NCBI RefSeq assembly: GCF_000445105.1
Contig: NZ_ATDP01000090.1
Span: 40,503-104,502 of the forward strand
Direction: 5' to 3'
Length of the DNA: 64,000 nt
Source: Sphingobium lactosutens DS20
GTDB lineage: Bacteria; Pseudomonadota; Alphaproteobacteria; Sphingomonadales; Sphingomonadaceae
Shown: positions 1-9,637 of the stretch, in pieces
Layout: each line of letters opens with the position of its first letter
How positions within the stretch are numbered: the stretch's first letter is position 1
Program-made: the position numbers and the translations under genes
The notes under the pieces: model-generated
What the model saw: the letters and a program-made list of their open reading frames with translations, nothing else
Told to the model about the DNA's origin: nothing
Databases searched by the model: none

Positions 1-173
1 TCGAAGCGAAAGCCATTCAACTCCACCGTGCGGCTGATGCCGCCGACATAGGTCGGGTCCTTTTCGATCACGGCAACGCTATAGCCCTGCTTGGTCAGCA
101 GATAGGCGGCGGTCAGGCCGGCCGGGCCAGCCCCGATAATGGCAACATCCACCTTCTGATCGGTACGCGGCAT
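1..173 (-). CDS. FAD-dependent oxidoreductase, N-terminal fragment
   Basis: Only the first 57 codons lie in the window; the gene runs off the left edge. The start is the ATG at 173. The N-terminus shows a dinucleotide-binding Rossmann motif, AIIGAGPAGLTAAYLL, about 11 residues in, followed by an acidic residue ending the second strand (VIEKD) and then YVGGISRTVELNGFRF. This order is typical of FAD-dependent amine oxidase, protoporphyrinogen oxidase and UDP-galactopyranose mutase-like flavoproteins. The exact substrate cannot be told from this piece. It has no signal peptide, so it is probably cytoplasmic. Confidence 0.8.
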   Translation of the reverse strand, partial: MPRTDQKVDVAIIGAGPAGLTAAYLLTKQGYSVAVIEKDPTYVGGISRTVELNGFRF

Positions 174-277
174 GGCAATATGGTCCCCCGATGGTCTTCG
201 TGCCGACCGGAGTGAAGGAAATCTTCTAAGGAGTGGTTAATCGCCGGTAAGCATGACGGCGCGTCGGCCAAGACAAA

Positions 278-307
278 GGGCCGCCCCGCATGATGCGGAA
301 CGGCCCC
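278..307 (-). terminator. Hairpin downstream of the urcA-like gene
   Basis: GGGCCG and CGGCCC arms enclose a second pairing, CCGCAT with ATGCGG. Read on the minus strand the hairpin is followed by a pyrimidine-rich CTTTGTCTT. It lies about 60 bases after the stop of the minus-strand UrcA-like gene and could end its transcript. The rest of 174-368 shows no gene. Confidence 0.45.
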
Positions 308-368
308 CTGCAGTCCCCTTCGTGGGGGAAGGATCAGGCGCGGCGGATGCGCTCTGGCAATGGCCCGA

Positions 369-701
369 TCAGCCCAGACGCTGGGTCAGGGCGGTCAAAT
401 CGCTACGTGCGCCGTCGATCGCGGCACCGTAGCAATTGCGATAATCGTCGGTCACGGGGATGACCGATCCATTGACGAAACCGCACACTTTCTTGGATGC
501 GCGGATCAGGCGATAATCGGCGCGGCGCACGTCGCCCGCGCGGGCGAGATTAAGATCGGCGAGCGAAACGGTCATCGACCGGGTTTCCGTGCCGCTGGTG
601 CCATCGACAATCACGTCATTATTGGTGCTGCCGGCGCTGGCCATAGCGGGCAGCGCAAGGGCGATCGTGGCGGCAAAGGCCGCCAGCGTCTTCATGCTCA
701 T
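369..701 (-). CDS. UrcA family secreted protein
   Basis: This 110-residue protein starts at the ATG at 701, chosen because AGGAG lies six bases upstream; longer in-frame starts have no ribosome site. Residues 1-23 form a signal peptide (MSMKTLAAFAATIALALPAMASA), so the product is exported. The mature part has the UrcA pattern: a short beta region (TRSMTVSLADLNLA), a helix, a Cys near AS-KKVCG, and a second Cys at YRNCYG, which probably form a disulphide. UrcA proteins are small alphaproteobacterial secreted proteins named for uranium-responsive regulation in Caulobacter; their biochemical role is unknown. The gene stands alone, transcribed in the same direction as purH upstream but 175 bases away. 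Confidence 0.75.
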   Translation of the reverse strand: MSMKTLAAFAATIALALPAMASAGSTNNDVIVDGTSGTETRSMTVSLADLNLARAGDVRRADYRLIRASKKVCGFVNGSVIPVTDDYRNCYGAAIDGARSDLTALTQRLG

Positions 702-838
702 CCTTGTCTCCTGTCGAACATGTTTTCTTGTCTTGTGCCCCACGTCTGACGTGGAAGTAGGGTCGCGCCTTAAATAGGCGCGGCAGGACGGGTTGAAAAG
801 AGGCCACTTGGCAAAAAGTGGCGGATTTGCGCGATTTT

Positions 839-869
839 GCAGGTGCGAACAGGATGCGTTCGCACCTGC
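839..869. terminator. Perfect 12-bp inverted repeat after purH
   Basis: GCAGGTGCGAAC and GTTCGCACCTGC form a perfect 12-bp stem with a 7-base loop, eight bases beyond the purH stop codon. On the minus strand it is followed by AAAATCGC rather than a T-tract, so it could be a factor-assisted terminator or an mRNA 3' end stabiliser. Confidence 0.45.
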
Positions 870-876
870 ATGAGAT

Positions 877-2466
877 TCAGTGCCGGAAGTGGCGCATGCC
901 GGTGAAGACCATGGCGAGGCCCGCTTCGTCCGCCGCCGCGATCACTTCGTCGTCGCGGATCGATCCGCCGGGCTGGATCACCGCGGTCGCGCCGGCCTCC
1001 ACCGCCGCCATCAGGCCGTCGGCGAAGGGGAAGAAAGCGTCGGAGGCGACCGCCGAACCGATGGTGCGCGGCTGAGCCCAGCCGGCCTTTTCGGCGGCAT
1101 CCTTTGCTTTCCAGGCGGCGATGCGCGCGGATTCGAGGCGGTTCATCTGGCCTGCGCCGACGCCCGCCGTGCTGCCGTCCTTGGCATAGACGATGGCGTT
1201 CGATTTCACATGCTTGGCGACGGTCCAGGCGAACAGGCAGTCCTTGAGTTCCTGTTCGGTCGGCGCGCGCTGTGTCACGACCTTGAGCGCGTCGCGGCTG
1301 ACCTGGCCATTGTCGCGGCTCTGCACCAGCATGCCGCCCGCGATGCTCTTGACCTGAAGGCCCGGACGCGCCGGATCGGGCAGGTCGCCGGTCAGCAGCA
1401 GGCGGAGGTTCTTCTTCTTCGCGAAGATCGCCTTGGCCGCGTCATCGGCGTCGGGCGCGGCGACGACTTCGGTGAAGATGCCGCTGATCGCCTCCGCCGT
1501 GGGGCCGTCGAGCGGGCGGTTGACCGCGATGATGCCGCCAAAGGCCGAGACGCTGTCGCAGGCGAGTGCGGCCTCATAGGCTTCGATCAGCGTGTCGCCG
1601 GTGGCGACGCCGCAGGGATTGGCGTGCTTGACGATGACAACGGTCGGCGGGCCGTCGCGAAATTCGCTGACCAACTCGAGCGCGGCGTCGGCGTCGTTGT
1701 AGTTGTTGTAGCTGAGTTCCTTGCCCTGGATCTGCTGCGCCTGAGCGATGCCGCGCGCGGTGGGACCGACCGGCAGATAGAGGGCGGCGGACTGATGTGG
1801 ATTTTCGCCATAGCGCAACGTCGCGCCCAGCGTGCTCGCCAGGCTGAGCGTTTCGGGGAAGGCGACGCCCTGGTCTGCGAAAGCGAACCAGCTGGCGATC
1901 ATCGAATCATAGGCGGCGGTGGCGGCATAGGCCTTGGCCGCGAGCATGCGGCGGAAGTCGTAGCTGGTCGCGCCACCCTTTTCGTCCATTTCGGCGATCA
2001 GCCGGGCATAGTCGGCGGGATCGGTGAGACAAGCGACGCTTTCGTGATTCTTCGCGGCGGAGCGGACCATGGAAGGGCCGCCAATGTCGATATTCTCGAT
2101 AATCTCCTCGCGATCCGCGCCTTTGGCGACGGTGGCGGCGAAGGGATAGAGGTTGACGACGACGAGGTCGATCGCGCCGATGTCATGCGCGTCCATCGAG
2201 GCGACATGATCCGGGTTGCCCCGCACGGCGAGCAGGCCGCCATGGACCTTGGGATGTAGCGTCTTGACGCGGCCGTCCATCATTTCGGGGAAACCGGTGA
2301 GGTCGGATATGTCCTTCACCGTCAGGCCCGCCTCACGCAGCGCCCTGGCCGTGCCGCCGGTCGACACCAGTTCGACGCCATGCTTCCCCAGCGCCTGGCC
2401 CAGTTCGATGAGGCCCGCCTTGTCCGACACGGACAGGAGGGCGCGCTTGATGGTGACGTCGGACAT
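877..2466 (-). CDS. purH: Bifunctional AICAR formyltransferase / IMP cyclohydrolase
   Basis: PurH catalyses the last two steps of purine synthesis: formylation of AICAR with 10-formyl-THF and closure of FAICAR to IMP, in the cytoplasm. The 529 residues match the normal family length. Residues 1-150 form the methylglyoxal-synthase-like cyclohydrolase domain ([45 protein letters not shown]). The formyltransferase part follows, with [11 protein letters not shown] near residue 218 and the catalytic KHANPCG near residue 278. The C-terminus ([29 protein letters not shown]) is intact. There is no obvious ribosome site before ATG 2466. A DUF1993 gene lies 86 bases upstream on the same strand. Confidence 0.97.
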   Translation of the reverse strand: MSDVTIKRALLSVSDKAGLIELGQALGKHGVELVSTGGTARALREAGLTVKDISDLTGFPEMMDGRVKTLHPKVHGGLLAVRGNPDHVASMDAHDIGAIDLVVVNLYPFAATVAKGADREEIIENIDIGGPSMVRSAAKNHESVACLTDPADYARLIAEMDEKGGATSYDFRRMLAAKAYAATAAYDSMIASWFAFADQGVAFPETLSLASTLGATLRYGENPHQSAALYLPVGPTARGIAQAQQIQGKELSYNNYNDADAALELVSEFRDGPPTVVIVKHANPCGVATGDTLIEAYEAALACDSVSAFGGIIAVNRPLDGPTAEAISGIFTEVVAAPDADDAAKAIFAKKKNLRLLLTGDLPDPARPGLQVKSIAGGMLVQSRDNGQVSRDALKVVTQRAPTEQELKDCLFAWTVAKHVKSNAIVYAKDGSTAGVGAGQMNRLESARIAAWKAKDAAEKAGWAQPRTIGSAVASDAFFPFADGLMAAVEAGATAVIQPGGSIRDDEVIAAADEAGLAMVFTGMRHFRH

Positions 2467-2552
2467 GAGGCAGGCTTTCTTATCGCAGGACAGGAAGAAT
2501 GGGCCGTCCCTTAGGCCGGGTCGGCGGAAAAATACAGCCTTGGGATGCGGGG

Positions 2553-3119
2553 TCAGTCCTGCGACGCGCCCGGCTGGCGCAGGCGGGGCAGCATGTGCGC
2601 GACATAATCCGCCTTGCCCAGCTCCACGCCCTGCGCGCGCAGGATGGCGTAGGCGGTCATGACGTGGAAGTAAAATTGGGGCAGCGCCCAGTCGCGCGCA
2701 TAGCTGTCGGACGTCAGGTCGAAGATCATGCCATTGGGCAGGTCATGGGCGAGCGGCACGTCGCTGCCCCGGTCGAGCGCGTCGGTGGCCAGGCTGTCGA
2801 GCAGGACGAGGGTTTCGGCGATGCGCGCCCGCGCGTCCGCCATGGTGCCGGGCTGATCGCCCGCCTGCCGCCCTTCGTCCAGTAGCGCCATGACCCGGTC
2901 GGGCAGCGGCTCGTCGCGCAGGCGATGCGCCCCTTCCCACACCTGCACGCAGGCGAAGCGCACTTGCGTCGCGAGCGGAAACATATCGGGCGCGAGCCGC
3001 GCGGACAGCAGCGTGTCGGCAGCGCCGCCGGCCATCTGCACTTCGGCCTTGGCAAGCCAGTCGGACAGCGCGCCCAGCATCTGGCGCCAGGTGGGGACGA
3101 GCAGGTCGGTCGGGGTCAT
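2553..3119 (-). CDS. DUF1993 family protein
   Basis: This 188-residue protein resembles the DUF1993 family of small, mostly helical bacterial proteins of unknown function that look related to DinB-like four-helix proteins. Visible family features are the N-terminal [18 protein letters not shown], the central [20 protein letters not shown], and the C-terminal [31 protein letters not shown]. It has no signal peptide or membrane segment. It lies between the heparinase-like gene and purH, all on the minus strand with gaps of 51 and 86 bases, so it may be co-transcribed. No catalytic residues can be named. Confidence 0.8.
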   Translation of the reverse strand: MTPTDLLVPTWRQMLGALSDWLAKAEVQMAGGAADTLLSARLAPDMFPLATQVRFACVQVWEGAHRLRDEPLPDRVMALLDEGRQAGDQPGTMADARARIAETLVLLDSLATDALDRGSDVPLAHDLPNGMIFDLTSDSYARDWALPQFYFHVMTAYAILRAQGVELGKADYVAHMLPRLRQPGASQD

Positions 3120-3170
3120 GCGGCGATGTCCTTGCAGGAGCGGGGAGTGAGGAGGTGAGGACGGGGACGG

Positions 3171-4937
3171 TCAGCCCATCCGCTTGAACAGCCAGCCGAT
3201 GCTGGAGCCGCCCGGCAGGGCTTCGCCGGTGACGACCAGCTGGCGTGTGGGATGGGGGTGGCCATCGCCATCGACCCACAGGCTGTCCTCGACGCTGAGC
3301 AGGCCCGTGCCGGTGCGGAACTGCCAGAGCGCGCCCTGGTCGATGCGCAGCACGGCGGCCTGATTGTCGGCGGTCAGCGTGGGTTCGACGCCGGGCGCGA
3401 GGTGAAAGCGTATCTGCACCGGCTGGCGGCCGGGCTTGCGGCGGCGTTCGGCCGGGGTGAGCATATCCTCGCCGCGCACTTCCCGGCCATCGCCGCTCAC
3501 CATCAGCAGGCGGCGATGGACATAGCCCATCCGCCGGACATAGCCGTCATGGCTGAGTTCCAGCCGGCTGCCATTGTCCATTTCCTGCCGGTTAAGCTCG
3601 ACCTCGGTCACGCCCTTGCCCAGCGTGCCGCCGGGCAGCAGGGCGGTGGAATTGCTGTCATTGAGCACCAGCGTGCTGTGCGCGGCGGTGGTGCGCAGGC
3701 CCTGCGCCAGATCGGCGGTGATCCACGCGCCTTCCAGCGCCGCGCCGCCGCAATTGACGATCAGCCGCTGGCGCCCGTCGCTGATCTCGATCGCGCCGGT
3801 CGAGGCGCAGCCGGCGTCGGCCAGGCGCGCGACCGGCGGCGGGGCGGCATCCACCTGAACCACGGTCGCGCCGGCGGCGATCCGCTGATAGCCCCAGTCG
3901 CGCGCCTGGCGCAGCGGACGGGCGCGCACGCGGCTGGCCTGCACGACGCTGTCCACCATCTGCGGCGCGATGGCGCCGGACCCTTGCCAGCTGCCAAGCC
4001 CGCCATCGCCATGGGCAAGGCCGAGCAGCGCGGGGACCGTGCGGGCCAGCGCATCGCCAAGGAAGAGCGGCGGCTTTTCCCGGCGCACGTCATAGACAGC
4101 GCGCAACATGGAGAGCGCCATGATCGTTTCCATCTGCGCCAGCGGCGATCGCGACACGATGCCGCCATCGGCATGGATGCCGCTGTCGATCGCGCGCTTA
4201 AGGCCAGCTTCGCCGAATTGCCGGCGGGTTTCGCCGCCCGGGATCAGCAGCCCGGCGGCGATGATCGCGCACCAGGCGACGATGCGCGGCAGGCCCATCG
4301 GCGCCTTGTCCGCGCCCCGGTCCAGATGCCGGGCGGTGCGCGCGATGCAGTTAAGCACCAGCGAGCGATAGACAAGGTCGCTGGATGATAGGATGAGCGG
4401 GGCGTGGGCGGTCCAGAACAGCAGCCGCCAGCCGGCATTGTCCGCCCGCCATGCCGGCTCGCTGGGCGTTTCGGCATGGACGGCCAGCCATTTGCGCAGC
4501 ACGCCTTCGGCGATCGGCGCGCCCTGTTCGCGCGAGGCGCTGACCGACAGGTCGCGCAGCCAGCGGAAGCTGTGCAGATAATCGCTAAAGGCCGGACCGA
4601 CGCCCGGCCGGGCAAAGTCCAGCCGGTCGATCGGCAATTTCTGCCCACGAAACAGGAAATAGCCCGCGCGCATCGCCGCCCCGGCGCGGCCATCGCCGAC
4701 AATGTCGTCGTCGGGCACGGCCAGCAGCTTGAGCGGATATTTGCCCCGCAGCCGGCGACCGTGGATCGGCGTTTTCCAGCTGAGCAGATAGACATGATGC
4801 GCGATCTTCTGCGTCAGCGACAGCCCCTTGTCATCCGCGACGCGGATGAGGCGCTTGCCCTGCTCGATGCCGTCCGCGCCCTCGTCGGGCGGCAGGTCCT
4901 GGCCCGAGCGGGCCGACAGGCGTCGCGGGTCGCTCAC
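3171..4937 (-). CDS. Heparinase II/III family protein
   Basis: This 588-residue protein resembles the heparinase II/III-like family of polysaccharide lyases found in alphaproteobacteria. The N-terminal half is alpha-helical ((alpha/alpha) toroid style) and the C-terminal third, from about residue 380, is beta-rich with [35 protein letters not shown], and GEDMLTP, matching the family's C-terminal beta-sandwich. No clear signal peptide is visible. The start is GTG at 4937; its last two bases form part of the rpe stop (GTGA overlap), so translation is coupled to rpe. The substrate is unknown; in many relatives it sits near cell-envelope or housekeeping genes, as here. Confidence 0.85.
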   Translation of the reverse strand: MSDPRRLSARSGQDLPPDEGADGIEQGKRLIRVADDKGLSLTQKIAHHVYLLSWKTPIHGRRLRGKYPLKLLAVPDDDIVGDGRAGAAMRAGYFLFRGQKLPIDRLDFARPGVGPAFSDYLHSFRWLRDLSVSASREQGAPIAEGVLRKWLAVHAETPSEPAWRADNAGWRLLFWTAHAPLILSSSDLVYRSLVLNCIARTARHLDRGADKAPMGLPRIVAWCAIIAAGLLIPGGETRRQFGEAGLKRAIDSGIHADGGIVSRSPLAQMETIMALSMLRAVYDVRREKPPLFLGDALARTVPALLGLAHGDGGLGSWQGSGAIAPQMVDSVVQASRVRARPLRQARDWGYQRIAAGATVVQVDAAPPPVARLADAGCASTGAIEISDGRQRLIVNCGGAALEGAWITADLAQGLRTTAAHSTLVLNDSNSTALLPGGTLGKGVTEVELNRQEMDNGSRLELSHDGYVRRMGYVHRRLLMVSGDGREVRGEDMLTPAERRRKPGRQPVQIRFHLAPGVEPTLTADNQAAVLRIDQGALWQFRTGTGLLSVEDSLWVDGDGHPHPTRQLVVTGEALPGGSSIGWLFKRMG

Positions 4938-5596
4938 CCGCCCCGCAATTGACGGATATTGTCGGCATAGGCGCTCTGGCCGCCGCGGAAGGTCGCGGTG
5001 CCGGCGACCAGCACGTCCGCGCCCGCCGCGATCGCCCTGGGCGCGGTGGTAAGGTCGATGCCGCCATCCACCTGAAGGCGGATGTCGCGGCCCGACTTAT
5101 CGATCATCTTGCGGATCGCCTCGATCTTGCGCAGCTGATTTTCGATGAAGCTCTGGCCGCCGAAACCGGGATTGACGCTCATCACCAGGATGAGGTCGAC
5201 ATCGTCGATCAGATAGTCGAGCATCTTGGCCGGGGTGCCGGGATTGAGCACCACGCCAGCCTTCACGCCCAGCGACTTGATATGCTGGACGGTGCGGTGG
5301 ATATGCGGACCCGCTTCGGGATGAACGGTGATGATATCCGCGCCAGCCTGAACGAAGGCATCGAGATACGGGTCCACCGGCGAGATCATGAGATGGACGT
5401 CGAACGGCTTTTGGCTGTGCGGGCGCAGCGCCTTCACCACGGCAGGGCCGATGGTGATGTTGGGCACGAAATGCCCGTCCATGACGTCGATATGGATCCA
5501 GTCGCAGCCCGCTTCGTCGATGGCGCGCACTTCCTCGCCAAGGCGTGCGAAGTCGGCGGACAGGATGGAGGGCGAGATAAGGATGGGATGGGTCAT
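4934..5596 (-). CDS. rpe: Ribulose-phosphate 3-epimerase
   Basis: Rpe interconverts D-ribulose 5-phosphate and D-xylulose 5-phosphate in the pentose phosphate pathway. The 220-residue product has the TIM-barrel landmarks: [36 protein letters not shown] (metal-binding His and Asp), [28 protein letters not shown] and LQVDGGID. The ATG at 5596 is preferred; the codon just before it is TTG. It overlaps the downstream heparinase-like gene by four bases, indicating a two-gene transcription unit. Confidence 0.97.
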   Translation of the reverse strand: MTHPILISPSILSADFARLGEEVRAIDEAGCDWIHIDVMDGHFVPNITIGPAVVKALRPHSQKPFDVHLMISPVDPYLDAFVQAGADIITVHPEAGPHIHRTVQHIKSLGVKAGVVLNPGTPAKMLDYLIDDVDLILVMSVNPGFGGQSFIENQLRKIEAIRKMIDKSGRDIRLQVDGGIDLTTAPRAIAAGADVLVAGTATFRGGQSAYADNIRQLRGG

Positions 5597-5686
5597 CAAC
5601 CCCCCGCCTTAGTGGCGCGCGGTGCGGGAGGCAACGGCGATTTTCCCGACCGTCCGGGCCGATCAGGCCGGGAGCCGGAGGCGAGG

Positions 5687-6178
5687 TCAGAGCATGACGA
5701 AAATGGTCGGGTCGAGCCGTCGCGAGGCGGGCGCGCCCTGCGGCAGCAATTGCTTGACGCCATGCAGCCCGACGACCTGTTCCGCGTCGTCGAGCACGGG
5801 TGCGGCGATCAGCCGCATCGCGCAGCGGCCCTGGCCATCGGCCTGATCGATATCGACATCGATCGTGAAGCCGCGCTTGTGCCGGATCGCATAATCGCGC
5901 AGCCGCTCCATCGGTTCGCGCGAGTCCGTGGCATAGAGCGATACCGCGAGCGGCCGCGGCACGTTGAGGTCGCGCTCCAGCCCGAATATGTCGTAGACGC
6001 CCGCCGTCCATTCCAGCCGGTTGTCGACAAGGTCGCATCGCCACAGGCCCAGCCCGCGTTCGGCCAGCGCCGCGTCGTTGCGGGCAATGTCCGGGTCCAG
6101 CAGGACCGGGGCAAGATGGGTGCGCAGATCATAGAGCGGCCAGCTATGATTAAGTGGCAATGGCTCGATCGGGCGCAT
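5687..6178 (-). CDS. PAS-like domain protein, function unknown
   Basis: This 163-residue protein carries one PAS-type sensory fold: ERGLGLWRCDLVDNRLEWTAGVYDIFGLERD at about residues 40-70, then a helical stretch and RGFTIDVDIDQADGQGRCAMRLIAAPVLDDAEQVVGLHGVKQ. The W-x-C-D...L-W-T-x-G-V-Y-x-I-F-G pattern is typical of PAS_3 folds. No kinase, GGDEF or DNA-binding output domain is attached, so it is either a stand-alone ligand sensor or an adaptor. The gene is between rpe and rsmB on the same strand, with gaps of 90 and 61 bases. The ligand is unknown. Confidence 0.7.
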   Translation of the reverse strand: MRPIEPLPLNHSWPLYDLRTHLAPVLLDPDIARNDAALAERGLGLWRCDLVDNRLEWTAGVYDIFGLERDLNVPRPLAVSLYATDSREPMERLRDYAIRHKRGFTIDVDIDQADGQGRCAMRLIAAPVLDDAEQVVGLHGVKQLLPQGAPASRRLDPTIFVML

Positions 6179-6239
6179 GGATGAACCTTGGGCTGGTAAA
6201 AGGGATGCTGTCGCAGCCTTACGCCATCATGGTTAAAGG

Positions 6240-7562
6240 TCAGTGTGCGCGCTTGACAAGCCGGGCGATGAAGAATCCGTCCGTGCCGCCTGCGCTTGCG
6301 AGCGTGTCGGGCAGGGTGCGCAGCCGGCCCTGCGGGTCGGGCGCGATTCCTTCCGGCAGTTCGCTGGTCGCGATCGGGTCCAGCGCGAAGTCCGCTCGCG
6401 CGTCGAGGAAGCGCGCGACCTGATCCTCCCCCTCCGCGCGTTCGAGCGAGCAGGTGGCGTAGATGATGCGTCCGCCCGGCGTCAGCCAATCGGCGGCGCG
6501 CGCCAGCAATTGCGCCTGCAAGTCGGCCAGCTCCATGATCTGGCGCGGGCCGATGCGGTGCAGGACGTCAGGATGGCGGCGATAGATGCCGGTCGCCGAA
6601 CAGGGCGCGTCGAGCAGAATGGCGTCGACGGGCGCGGGGGGCTGCCATTGCCGCAGGTCCGCCGCGACGATGTCGGCCGCCAGCCCCGTGCGCGCGAGAT
6701 TTTCGGACAGTCGCTCCAGCCGCTTTTTCGACTGGTCCAGGGCAGTGACGCGCCAGCCGGCGGCGGCCAGCTGCATCGTCTTGCCCCCCGGCGCGGCGCA
6801 GAGGTCGAGCGCCGGGCAGCCATCGCCTTTGCCAAGCAGCCGTGCGGCGCAGGACGCGGCAATGTCCTGCACCCACCAGGCGCCCTCGGCAAAGCCGGGC
6901 AGGGCGGGGATCGCCGCGCCGCCGTCAATGGGATGAGCGGGCAGGCGGACATGGCCGGGGGCGAAGGATGTGCCGCCCAGCGCCTCTGTCCATATTGCCG
7001 TCTCGCCCGCGTCGCGCAGAGTGACGTCCACCGGCGGGCGCACGGCATAGGCATGGGCCGCCGCCTGCGGCATCGCTGCGCCCCACTGATCGCTCCAGCG
7101 CGCAAGCACTTCGGCGGGCAGGGTTGGCGGATCGGGCAACACGGGGTTGCTGCGCGTCACCGTGCCGAACACGCCATGGACCAGCTTGCGCGGGCCGCCG
7201 TCGACAAGCGGCAAAGCGGTGGCGATAGCGGCATGGGGCGGGGTGTCCATCCGCAAGGTCTGGGCCAGCGCGATGCGCAGCACCATGCGCGCTTTGGCGT
7301 CGTCGGGCAGGATCTGGCGGGTTGCGTCGTCGATCAGCGCGTCGAGATCGGGCAGATGGCGCAAGACTTCGGCGGCGATAGCGTGGGTGAGCGCGCGATC
7401 CTCCCGCGGCAATCCCTGCGCCGCGCCGTGCAGCGCCAGTTCCAGCGGCTCGCCCCGGCGCAGCACCGCGTCCAGCAACCGCAGCGCCGCGCGACGGGCG
7501 GGCAGGCCGGGGACGTCATCGGGACGGGGGCGGGACGTGCGGGACGAAGGACGGGGAGGCAT
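6240..7562 (-). CDS. RsmB/NOP-type 16S rRNA (cytosine-C5) methyltransferase
   Basis: This 440-residue SAM-dependent enzyme should methylate C5 of a cytosine in rRNA, most likely as an RsmB homologue. Residues 20-150 form the NusB-like RNA-binding domain (AARRAALRLLDAVLRRGEPLELAL, PREDRALTHAIAAEVLRHL). The methylase domain has the SAM site DLCAAPGGKTMQLA, motif IV DAPCSATGIYRRHPDV with one active-site cysteine, and motif VI YATCSLERAEGEDQV with the second. The last bases of the frame encode FFIARLVKRAH, the normal end. The assignment to RsmB rather than another paralogue rests on the N-terminal domain. Confidence 0.92.
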   Translation of the reverse strand: MPPRPSSRTSRPRPDDVPGLPARRAALRLLDAVLRRGEPLELALHGAAQGLPREDRALTHAIAAEVLRHLPDLDALIDDATRQILPDDAKARMVLRIALAQTLRMDTPPHAAIATALPLVDGGPRKLVHGVFGTVTRSNPVLPDPPTLPAEVLARWSDQWGAAMPQAAAHAYAVRPPVDVTLRDAGETAIWTEALGGTSFAPGHVRLPAHPIDGGAAIPALPGFAEGAWWVQDIAASCAARLLGKGDGCPALDLCAAPGGKTMQLAAAGWRVTALDQSKKRLERLSENLARTGLAADIVAADLRQWQPPAPVDAILLDAPCSATGIYRRHPDVLHRIGPRQIMELADLQAQLLARAADWLTPGGRIIYATCSLERAEGEDQVARFLDARADFALDPIATSELPEGIAPDPQGRLRTLPDTLASAGGTDGFFIARLVKRAH

Positions 7563-7597
7563 GGAAGGCGGTTAGGCCCATTGCGGGTAAAAGCAAC

Positions 7598-7678
7598 CTC
7601 CGTTCGCGCCTGGCGCGTCGAGAAGCGGGTAGCGCACCGCTTGATCGCGTTTCTCGACTACGCTCGAAACGAACGGAG
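7598..7678. repeat. Short inverted-repeat element, GAGCNTGTCGA family (diverged)
   Basis: CTCCGTTCG at 7598-7606 pairs with CGAACGGAG at 7670-7678. Inside, GTCGAGAAGCG pairs loosely with CGTTTCTCGAC. Read on the minus strand the right arm contains CGAGCGTAGTCGAGAAACG, related to the palindrome between hisD and nusB. It fills the gap between rsmB and htpX. Confidence 0.65.
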
Positions 7679-7688
7679 ATTATGGCTT

Positions 7689-8642
7689 TTAGGGGCGCCC
7701 GTGCGGATCAAGGGCGCTGCGGCGGCGCGTGGGTGCAGGGGTTGGGGCGTTCGGCGACAGGGCGGATGCGCGCGGCTGGACGATCGGGGTGGGTGCAATC
7801 CCGTCGACCGATCCCATGTCGCTGGCGATATCCTGTAGCGCGGCGATGCGCTTTTCGGTGGCGGGATGGGTGGAGAAGAGTTCGCTGACATGGGTAGGCA
7901 CGATGTAGAGCTGTGCCGTGGCGGGGTTGCGCGCGACGACCGGGTTGGGGATCGCCTGCGCGGCCCCTGAAATCTTGGCGAGGGCGGAGGCGAGCGCGCG
8001 GGGATTGCCGCTGATTTCCGCGCCGGCGCGGTCGGCGCCATATTCGCGCGTGCGGCTGATCGCCATTTGCACGATCATCGCGGCGAAGGGCGCGACGATC
8101 ACCGCGAGCAGGGTGGCGAGGATATTGCCATGGCCTTCGTCGCGTCCGCCGCGAAAGAACAGGCCGAATTGCGCGAGCATGGAAATGGCGCCCGCGATCG
8201 TCGCGACCATCGTCATGATGAGCGTGTCGCGATGCTTCACATGGCCCAGCTCGTGCGCCATCACGCCCGCCACCTCGTCGCGGCTAAGCATCGCCAGCAA
8301 CCCGGTGGTCGCGGCGACGGCGGCATGGTTGGGATCGCGCCCGGTGGCAAAGGCGTTGGGCGCGTCCTGGTCGATCAGATAGACGCGCGGCATCGGCAGG
8401 CCCGCGCGCTGCGCCAACTGCTGGACCAGACCGTAAAAGTCCGGCGCGCTGTGGGCGTCGACCTCCCGCGCATTATGCATCTTGAGGACGATCTTGTCCG
8501 CGTTCCAGAAGGTGAAGAGGTTCATCCCCGCCGCGACCAGCAGCGCGATCACCGCGCCGCCGCTGCCGCCCAGCGTGTAACCCAATGCCATGAACAGCGC
8601 CGTCAGCGCCGCCAGCAACGTCGTCGTCTTGATGCCGTTCAC
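7689..8642 (-). CDS. htpX: Zinc metalloprotease HtpX
   Basis: HtpX is an inner-membrane M48-family zinc protease that degrades damaged membrane proteins. The zinc motif [10 protein letters not shown] lies at about residues 130-139, with the downstream glutamate in [15 protein letters not shown]. Two membrane segments lie at the N-terminus ([18 protein letters not shown] and [17 protein letters not shown]), and another pair follows the zinc motif. The start is the GTG at 8642 ([11 protein letters not shown]), which matches the family N-terminus and follows an AAGGAG; the longer frame to 8714 adds 24 unrelated residues. The C-terminal 60 residues are proline-rich and low in complexity. Confidence 0.95.
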   Translation of the reverse strand: MNGIKTTTLLAALTALFMALGYTLGGSGGAVIALLVAAGMNLFTFWNADKIVLKMHNAREVDAHSAPDFYGLVQQLAQRAGLPMPRVYLIDQDAPNAFATGRDPNHAAVAATTGLLAMLSRDEVAGVMAHELGHVKHRDTLIMTMVATIAGAISMLAQFGLFFRGGRDEGHGNILATLLAVIVAPFAAMIVQMAISRTREYGADRAGAEISGNPRALASALAKISGAAQAIPNPVVARNPATAQLYIVPTHVSELFSTHPATEKRIAALQDIASDMGSVDGIAPTPIVQPRASALSPNAPTPAPTRRRSALDPHGRP

Positions 8643-8743
8643 TTGCCAAATGCTCCTTGCCCGCCCAGATAGCAGGGCAGAGATGAATATGGGGTGGATC
8701 TGCGCTGCTCGCAATTGCCCGCCCCCAATCGAAAGGCCGCTTC

Positions 8744-8917
8744 ATGGGAACCTTCAACGGCAAGCGTCCCGCGCATGTGACGCCGCCCAACCATCTGTCG
8801 AAAAGCCCGCCGGTGCCCGAGCCAGACCCGATCGACAATCCCACGCCCCATGACGAGGAGATGAGCCCGGTTCGCTATGGCGACTGGGAGCGCAAGGGCA
8901 TCGCCATCGATTTCTGA
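8744..8917 (+). CDS. DUF1674 (SDHAF4-like) small protein
   Basis: This is a 57-residue protein. The last 15 residues contain the DUF1674 signature PVRYGDWERKGIAIDF, shared with mitochondrial succinate dehydrogenase assembly factor 4. That family protects or matures the flavinated SdhA subunit. The N-terminal half is polar and proline-rich and probably disordered, as in relatives. It is transcribed divergently from htpX, 101 bases away. The function in bacteria is inferred from the eukaryotic homologue; the family assignment is firm because the C-terminal motif is almost exact. Confidence 0.88.
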   Translation: MGTFNGKRPAHVTPPNHLSKSPPVPEPDPIDNPTPHDEEMSPVRYGDWERKGIAIDF

Positions 8918-9079
8918 CCTGGCGCACGTGCCTGCGGCTTGGGCGGGCGCACGATTCGCCGCCCTTCCTGCACGGCTGCCGGTGATCCGTGCGACAGAAG
9001 CGAGGAGCATGCCGCGCCGACACTGGCCTCTCGCCTTTGCGGGGTGCAGGACCGAGCCTCATAAAGGAGATTTCGGGGC

Positions 9080-9547
9080 GTGGGTGTGCATCTTGTATCT
9101 GACGTAAATGTGAGACCGGTATCGGATTATGCGCCGGAGGACGCGGCGCTGCTTTGTTCGGTCGGGCGGCTGATCTGCGCCTGGACGATGCTGGAACAAA
9201 GTTTGGAGGCCAAGGTCGGCCTGATGCGCGAGGGCATGGGCGATGTGCGCACCGTGGGCGCACGCACCCGGCCCAGCATGTCCAAGCTGATGACCGAATT
9301 GCGCACCATGGTCGCCATGCGCGACCGCCGCAACGCCAGCGCGCTCACGGAAATTTCGGCGATCGAGCGGGACATGCAGCGGATCGACCGGTTCCGCGCG
9401 CTCATCATCCAGGGGTTCCAGCAGCCCGAGCCGGGTGGCTTTGCCTGCCGTGACCCGCGCAATAACCGCATCCATGTTTCCCTGGATCAACTGGATGGCG
9501 AAATTTCGGCTTTGGAGGCGGTGGCGGAGCGACTTCTGGCGGTGTGA
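9080..9547 (+). CDS. Hypothetical protein, helical
   Basis: I do not recognise this 155-residue protein. It is predicted to be mostly helical and charged, with heptad-like stretches such as MTELRTMVAMRDRRNASALTE and EIERDMQRIDRFRALIIQGF (approximate reading of residues 70-115), followed by a possible strand-turn NNRIHVSLDQLDGEI. It has no signal peptide or membrane segment. The likely start is the GTG at 9080, ten bases after AAGGAG; a second GTG is six bases later. It ends 91 bases before galU on the same strand. Codon use resembles that of its neighbours, so it is probably a native gene. Confidence 0.6.
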   Translation: MGVHLVSDVNVRPVSDYAPEDAALLCSVGRLICAWTMLEQSLEAKVGLMREGMGDVRTVGARTRPSMSKLMTELRTMVAMRDRRNASALTEISAIERDMQRIDRFRALIIQGFQQPEPGGFACRDPRNNRIHVSLDQLDGEISALEAVAERLLAV

Positions 9548-9637
9548 CGCGTTAGGGCGTGCGCAAATGCTTGACCTTTGCGGCTGCGCCCGCGATTTCA
9601 GGCCTATCTTTCCGCATTGCAGCGAGAATGGAGCAGC

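Noticed and set aside
880..2259. Long plus-strand ORF of 459 codons opposite purH
   Set aside because: It is the antisense shadow of purH in high-GC DNA; its translation is rich in Arg, Gly and Ala with no domain.
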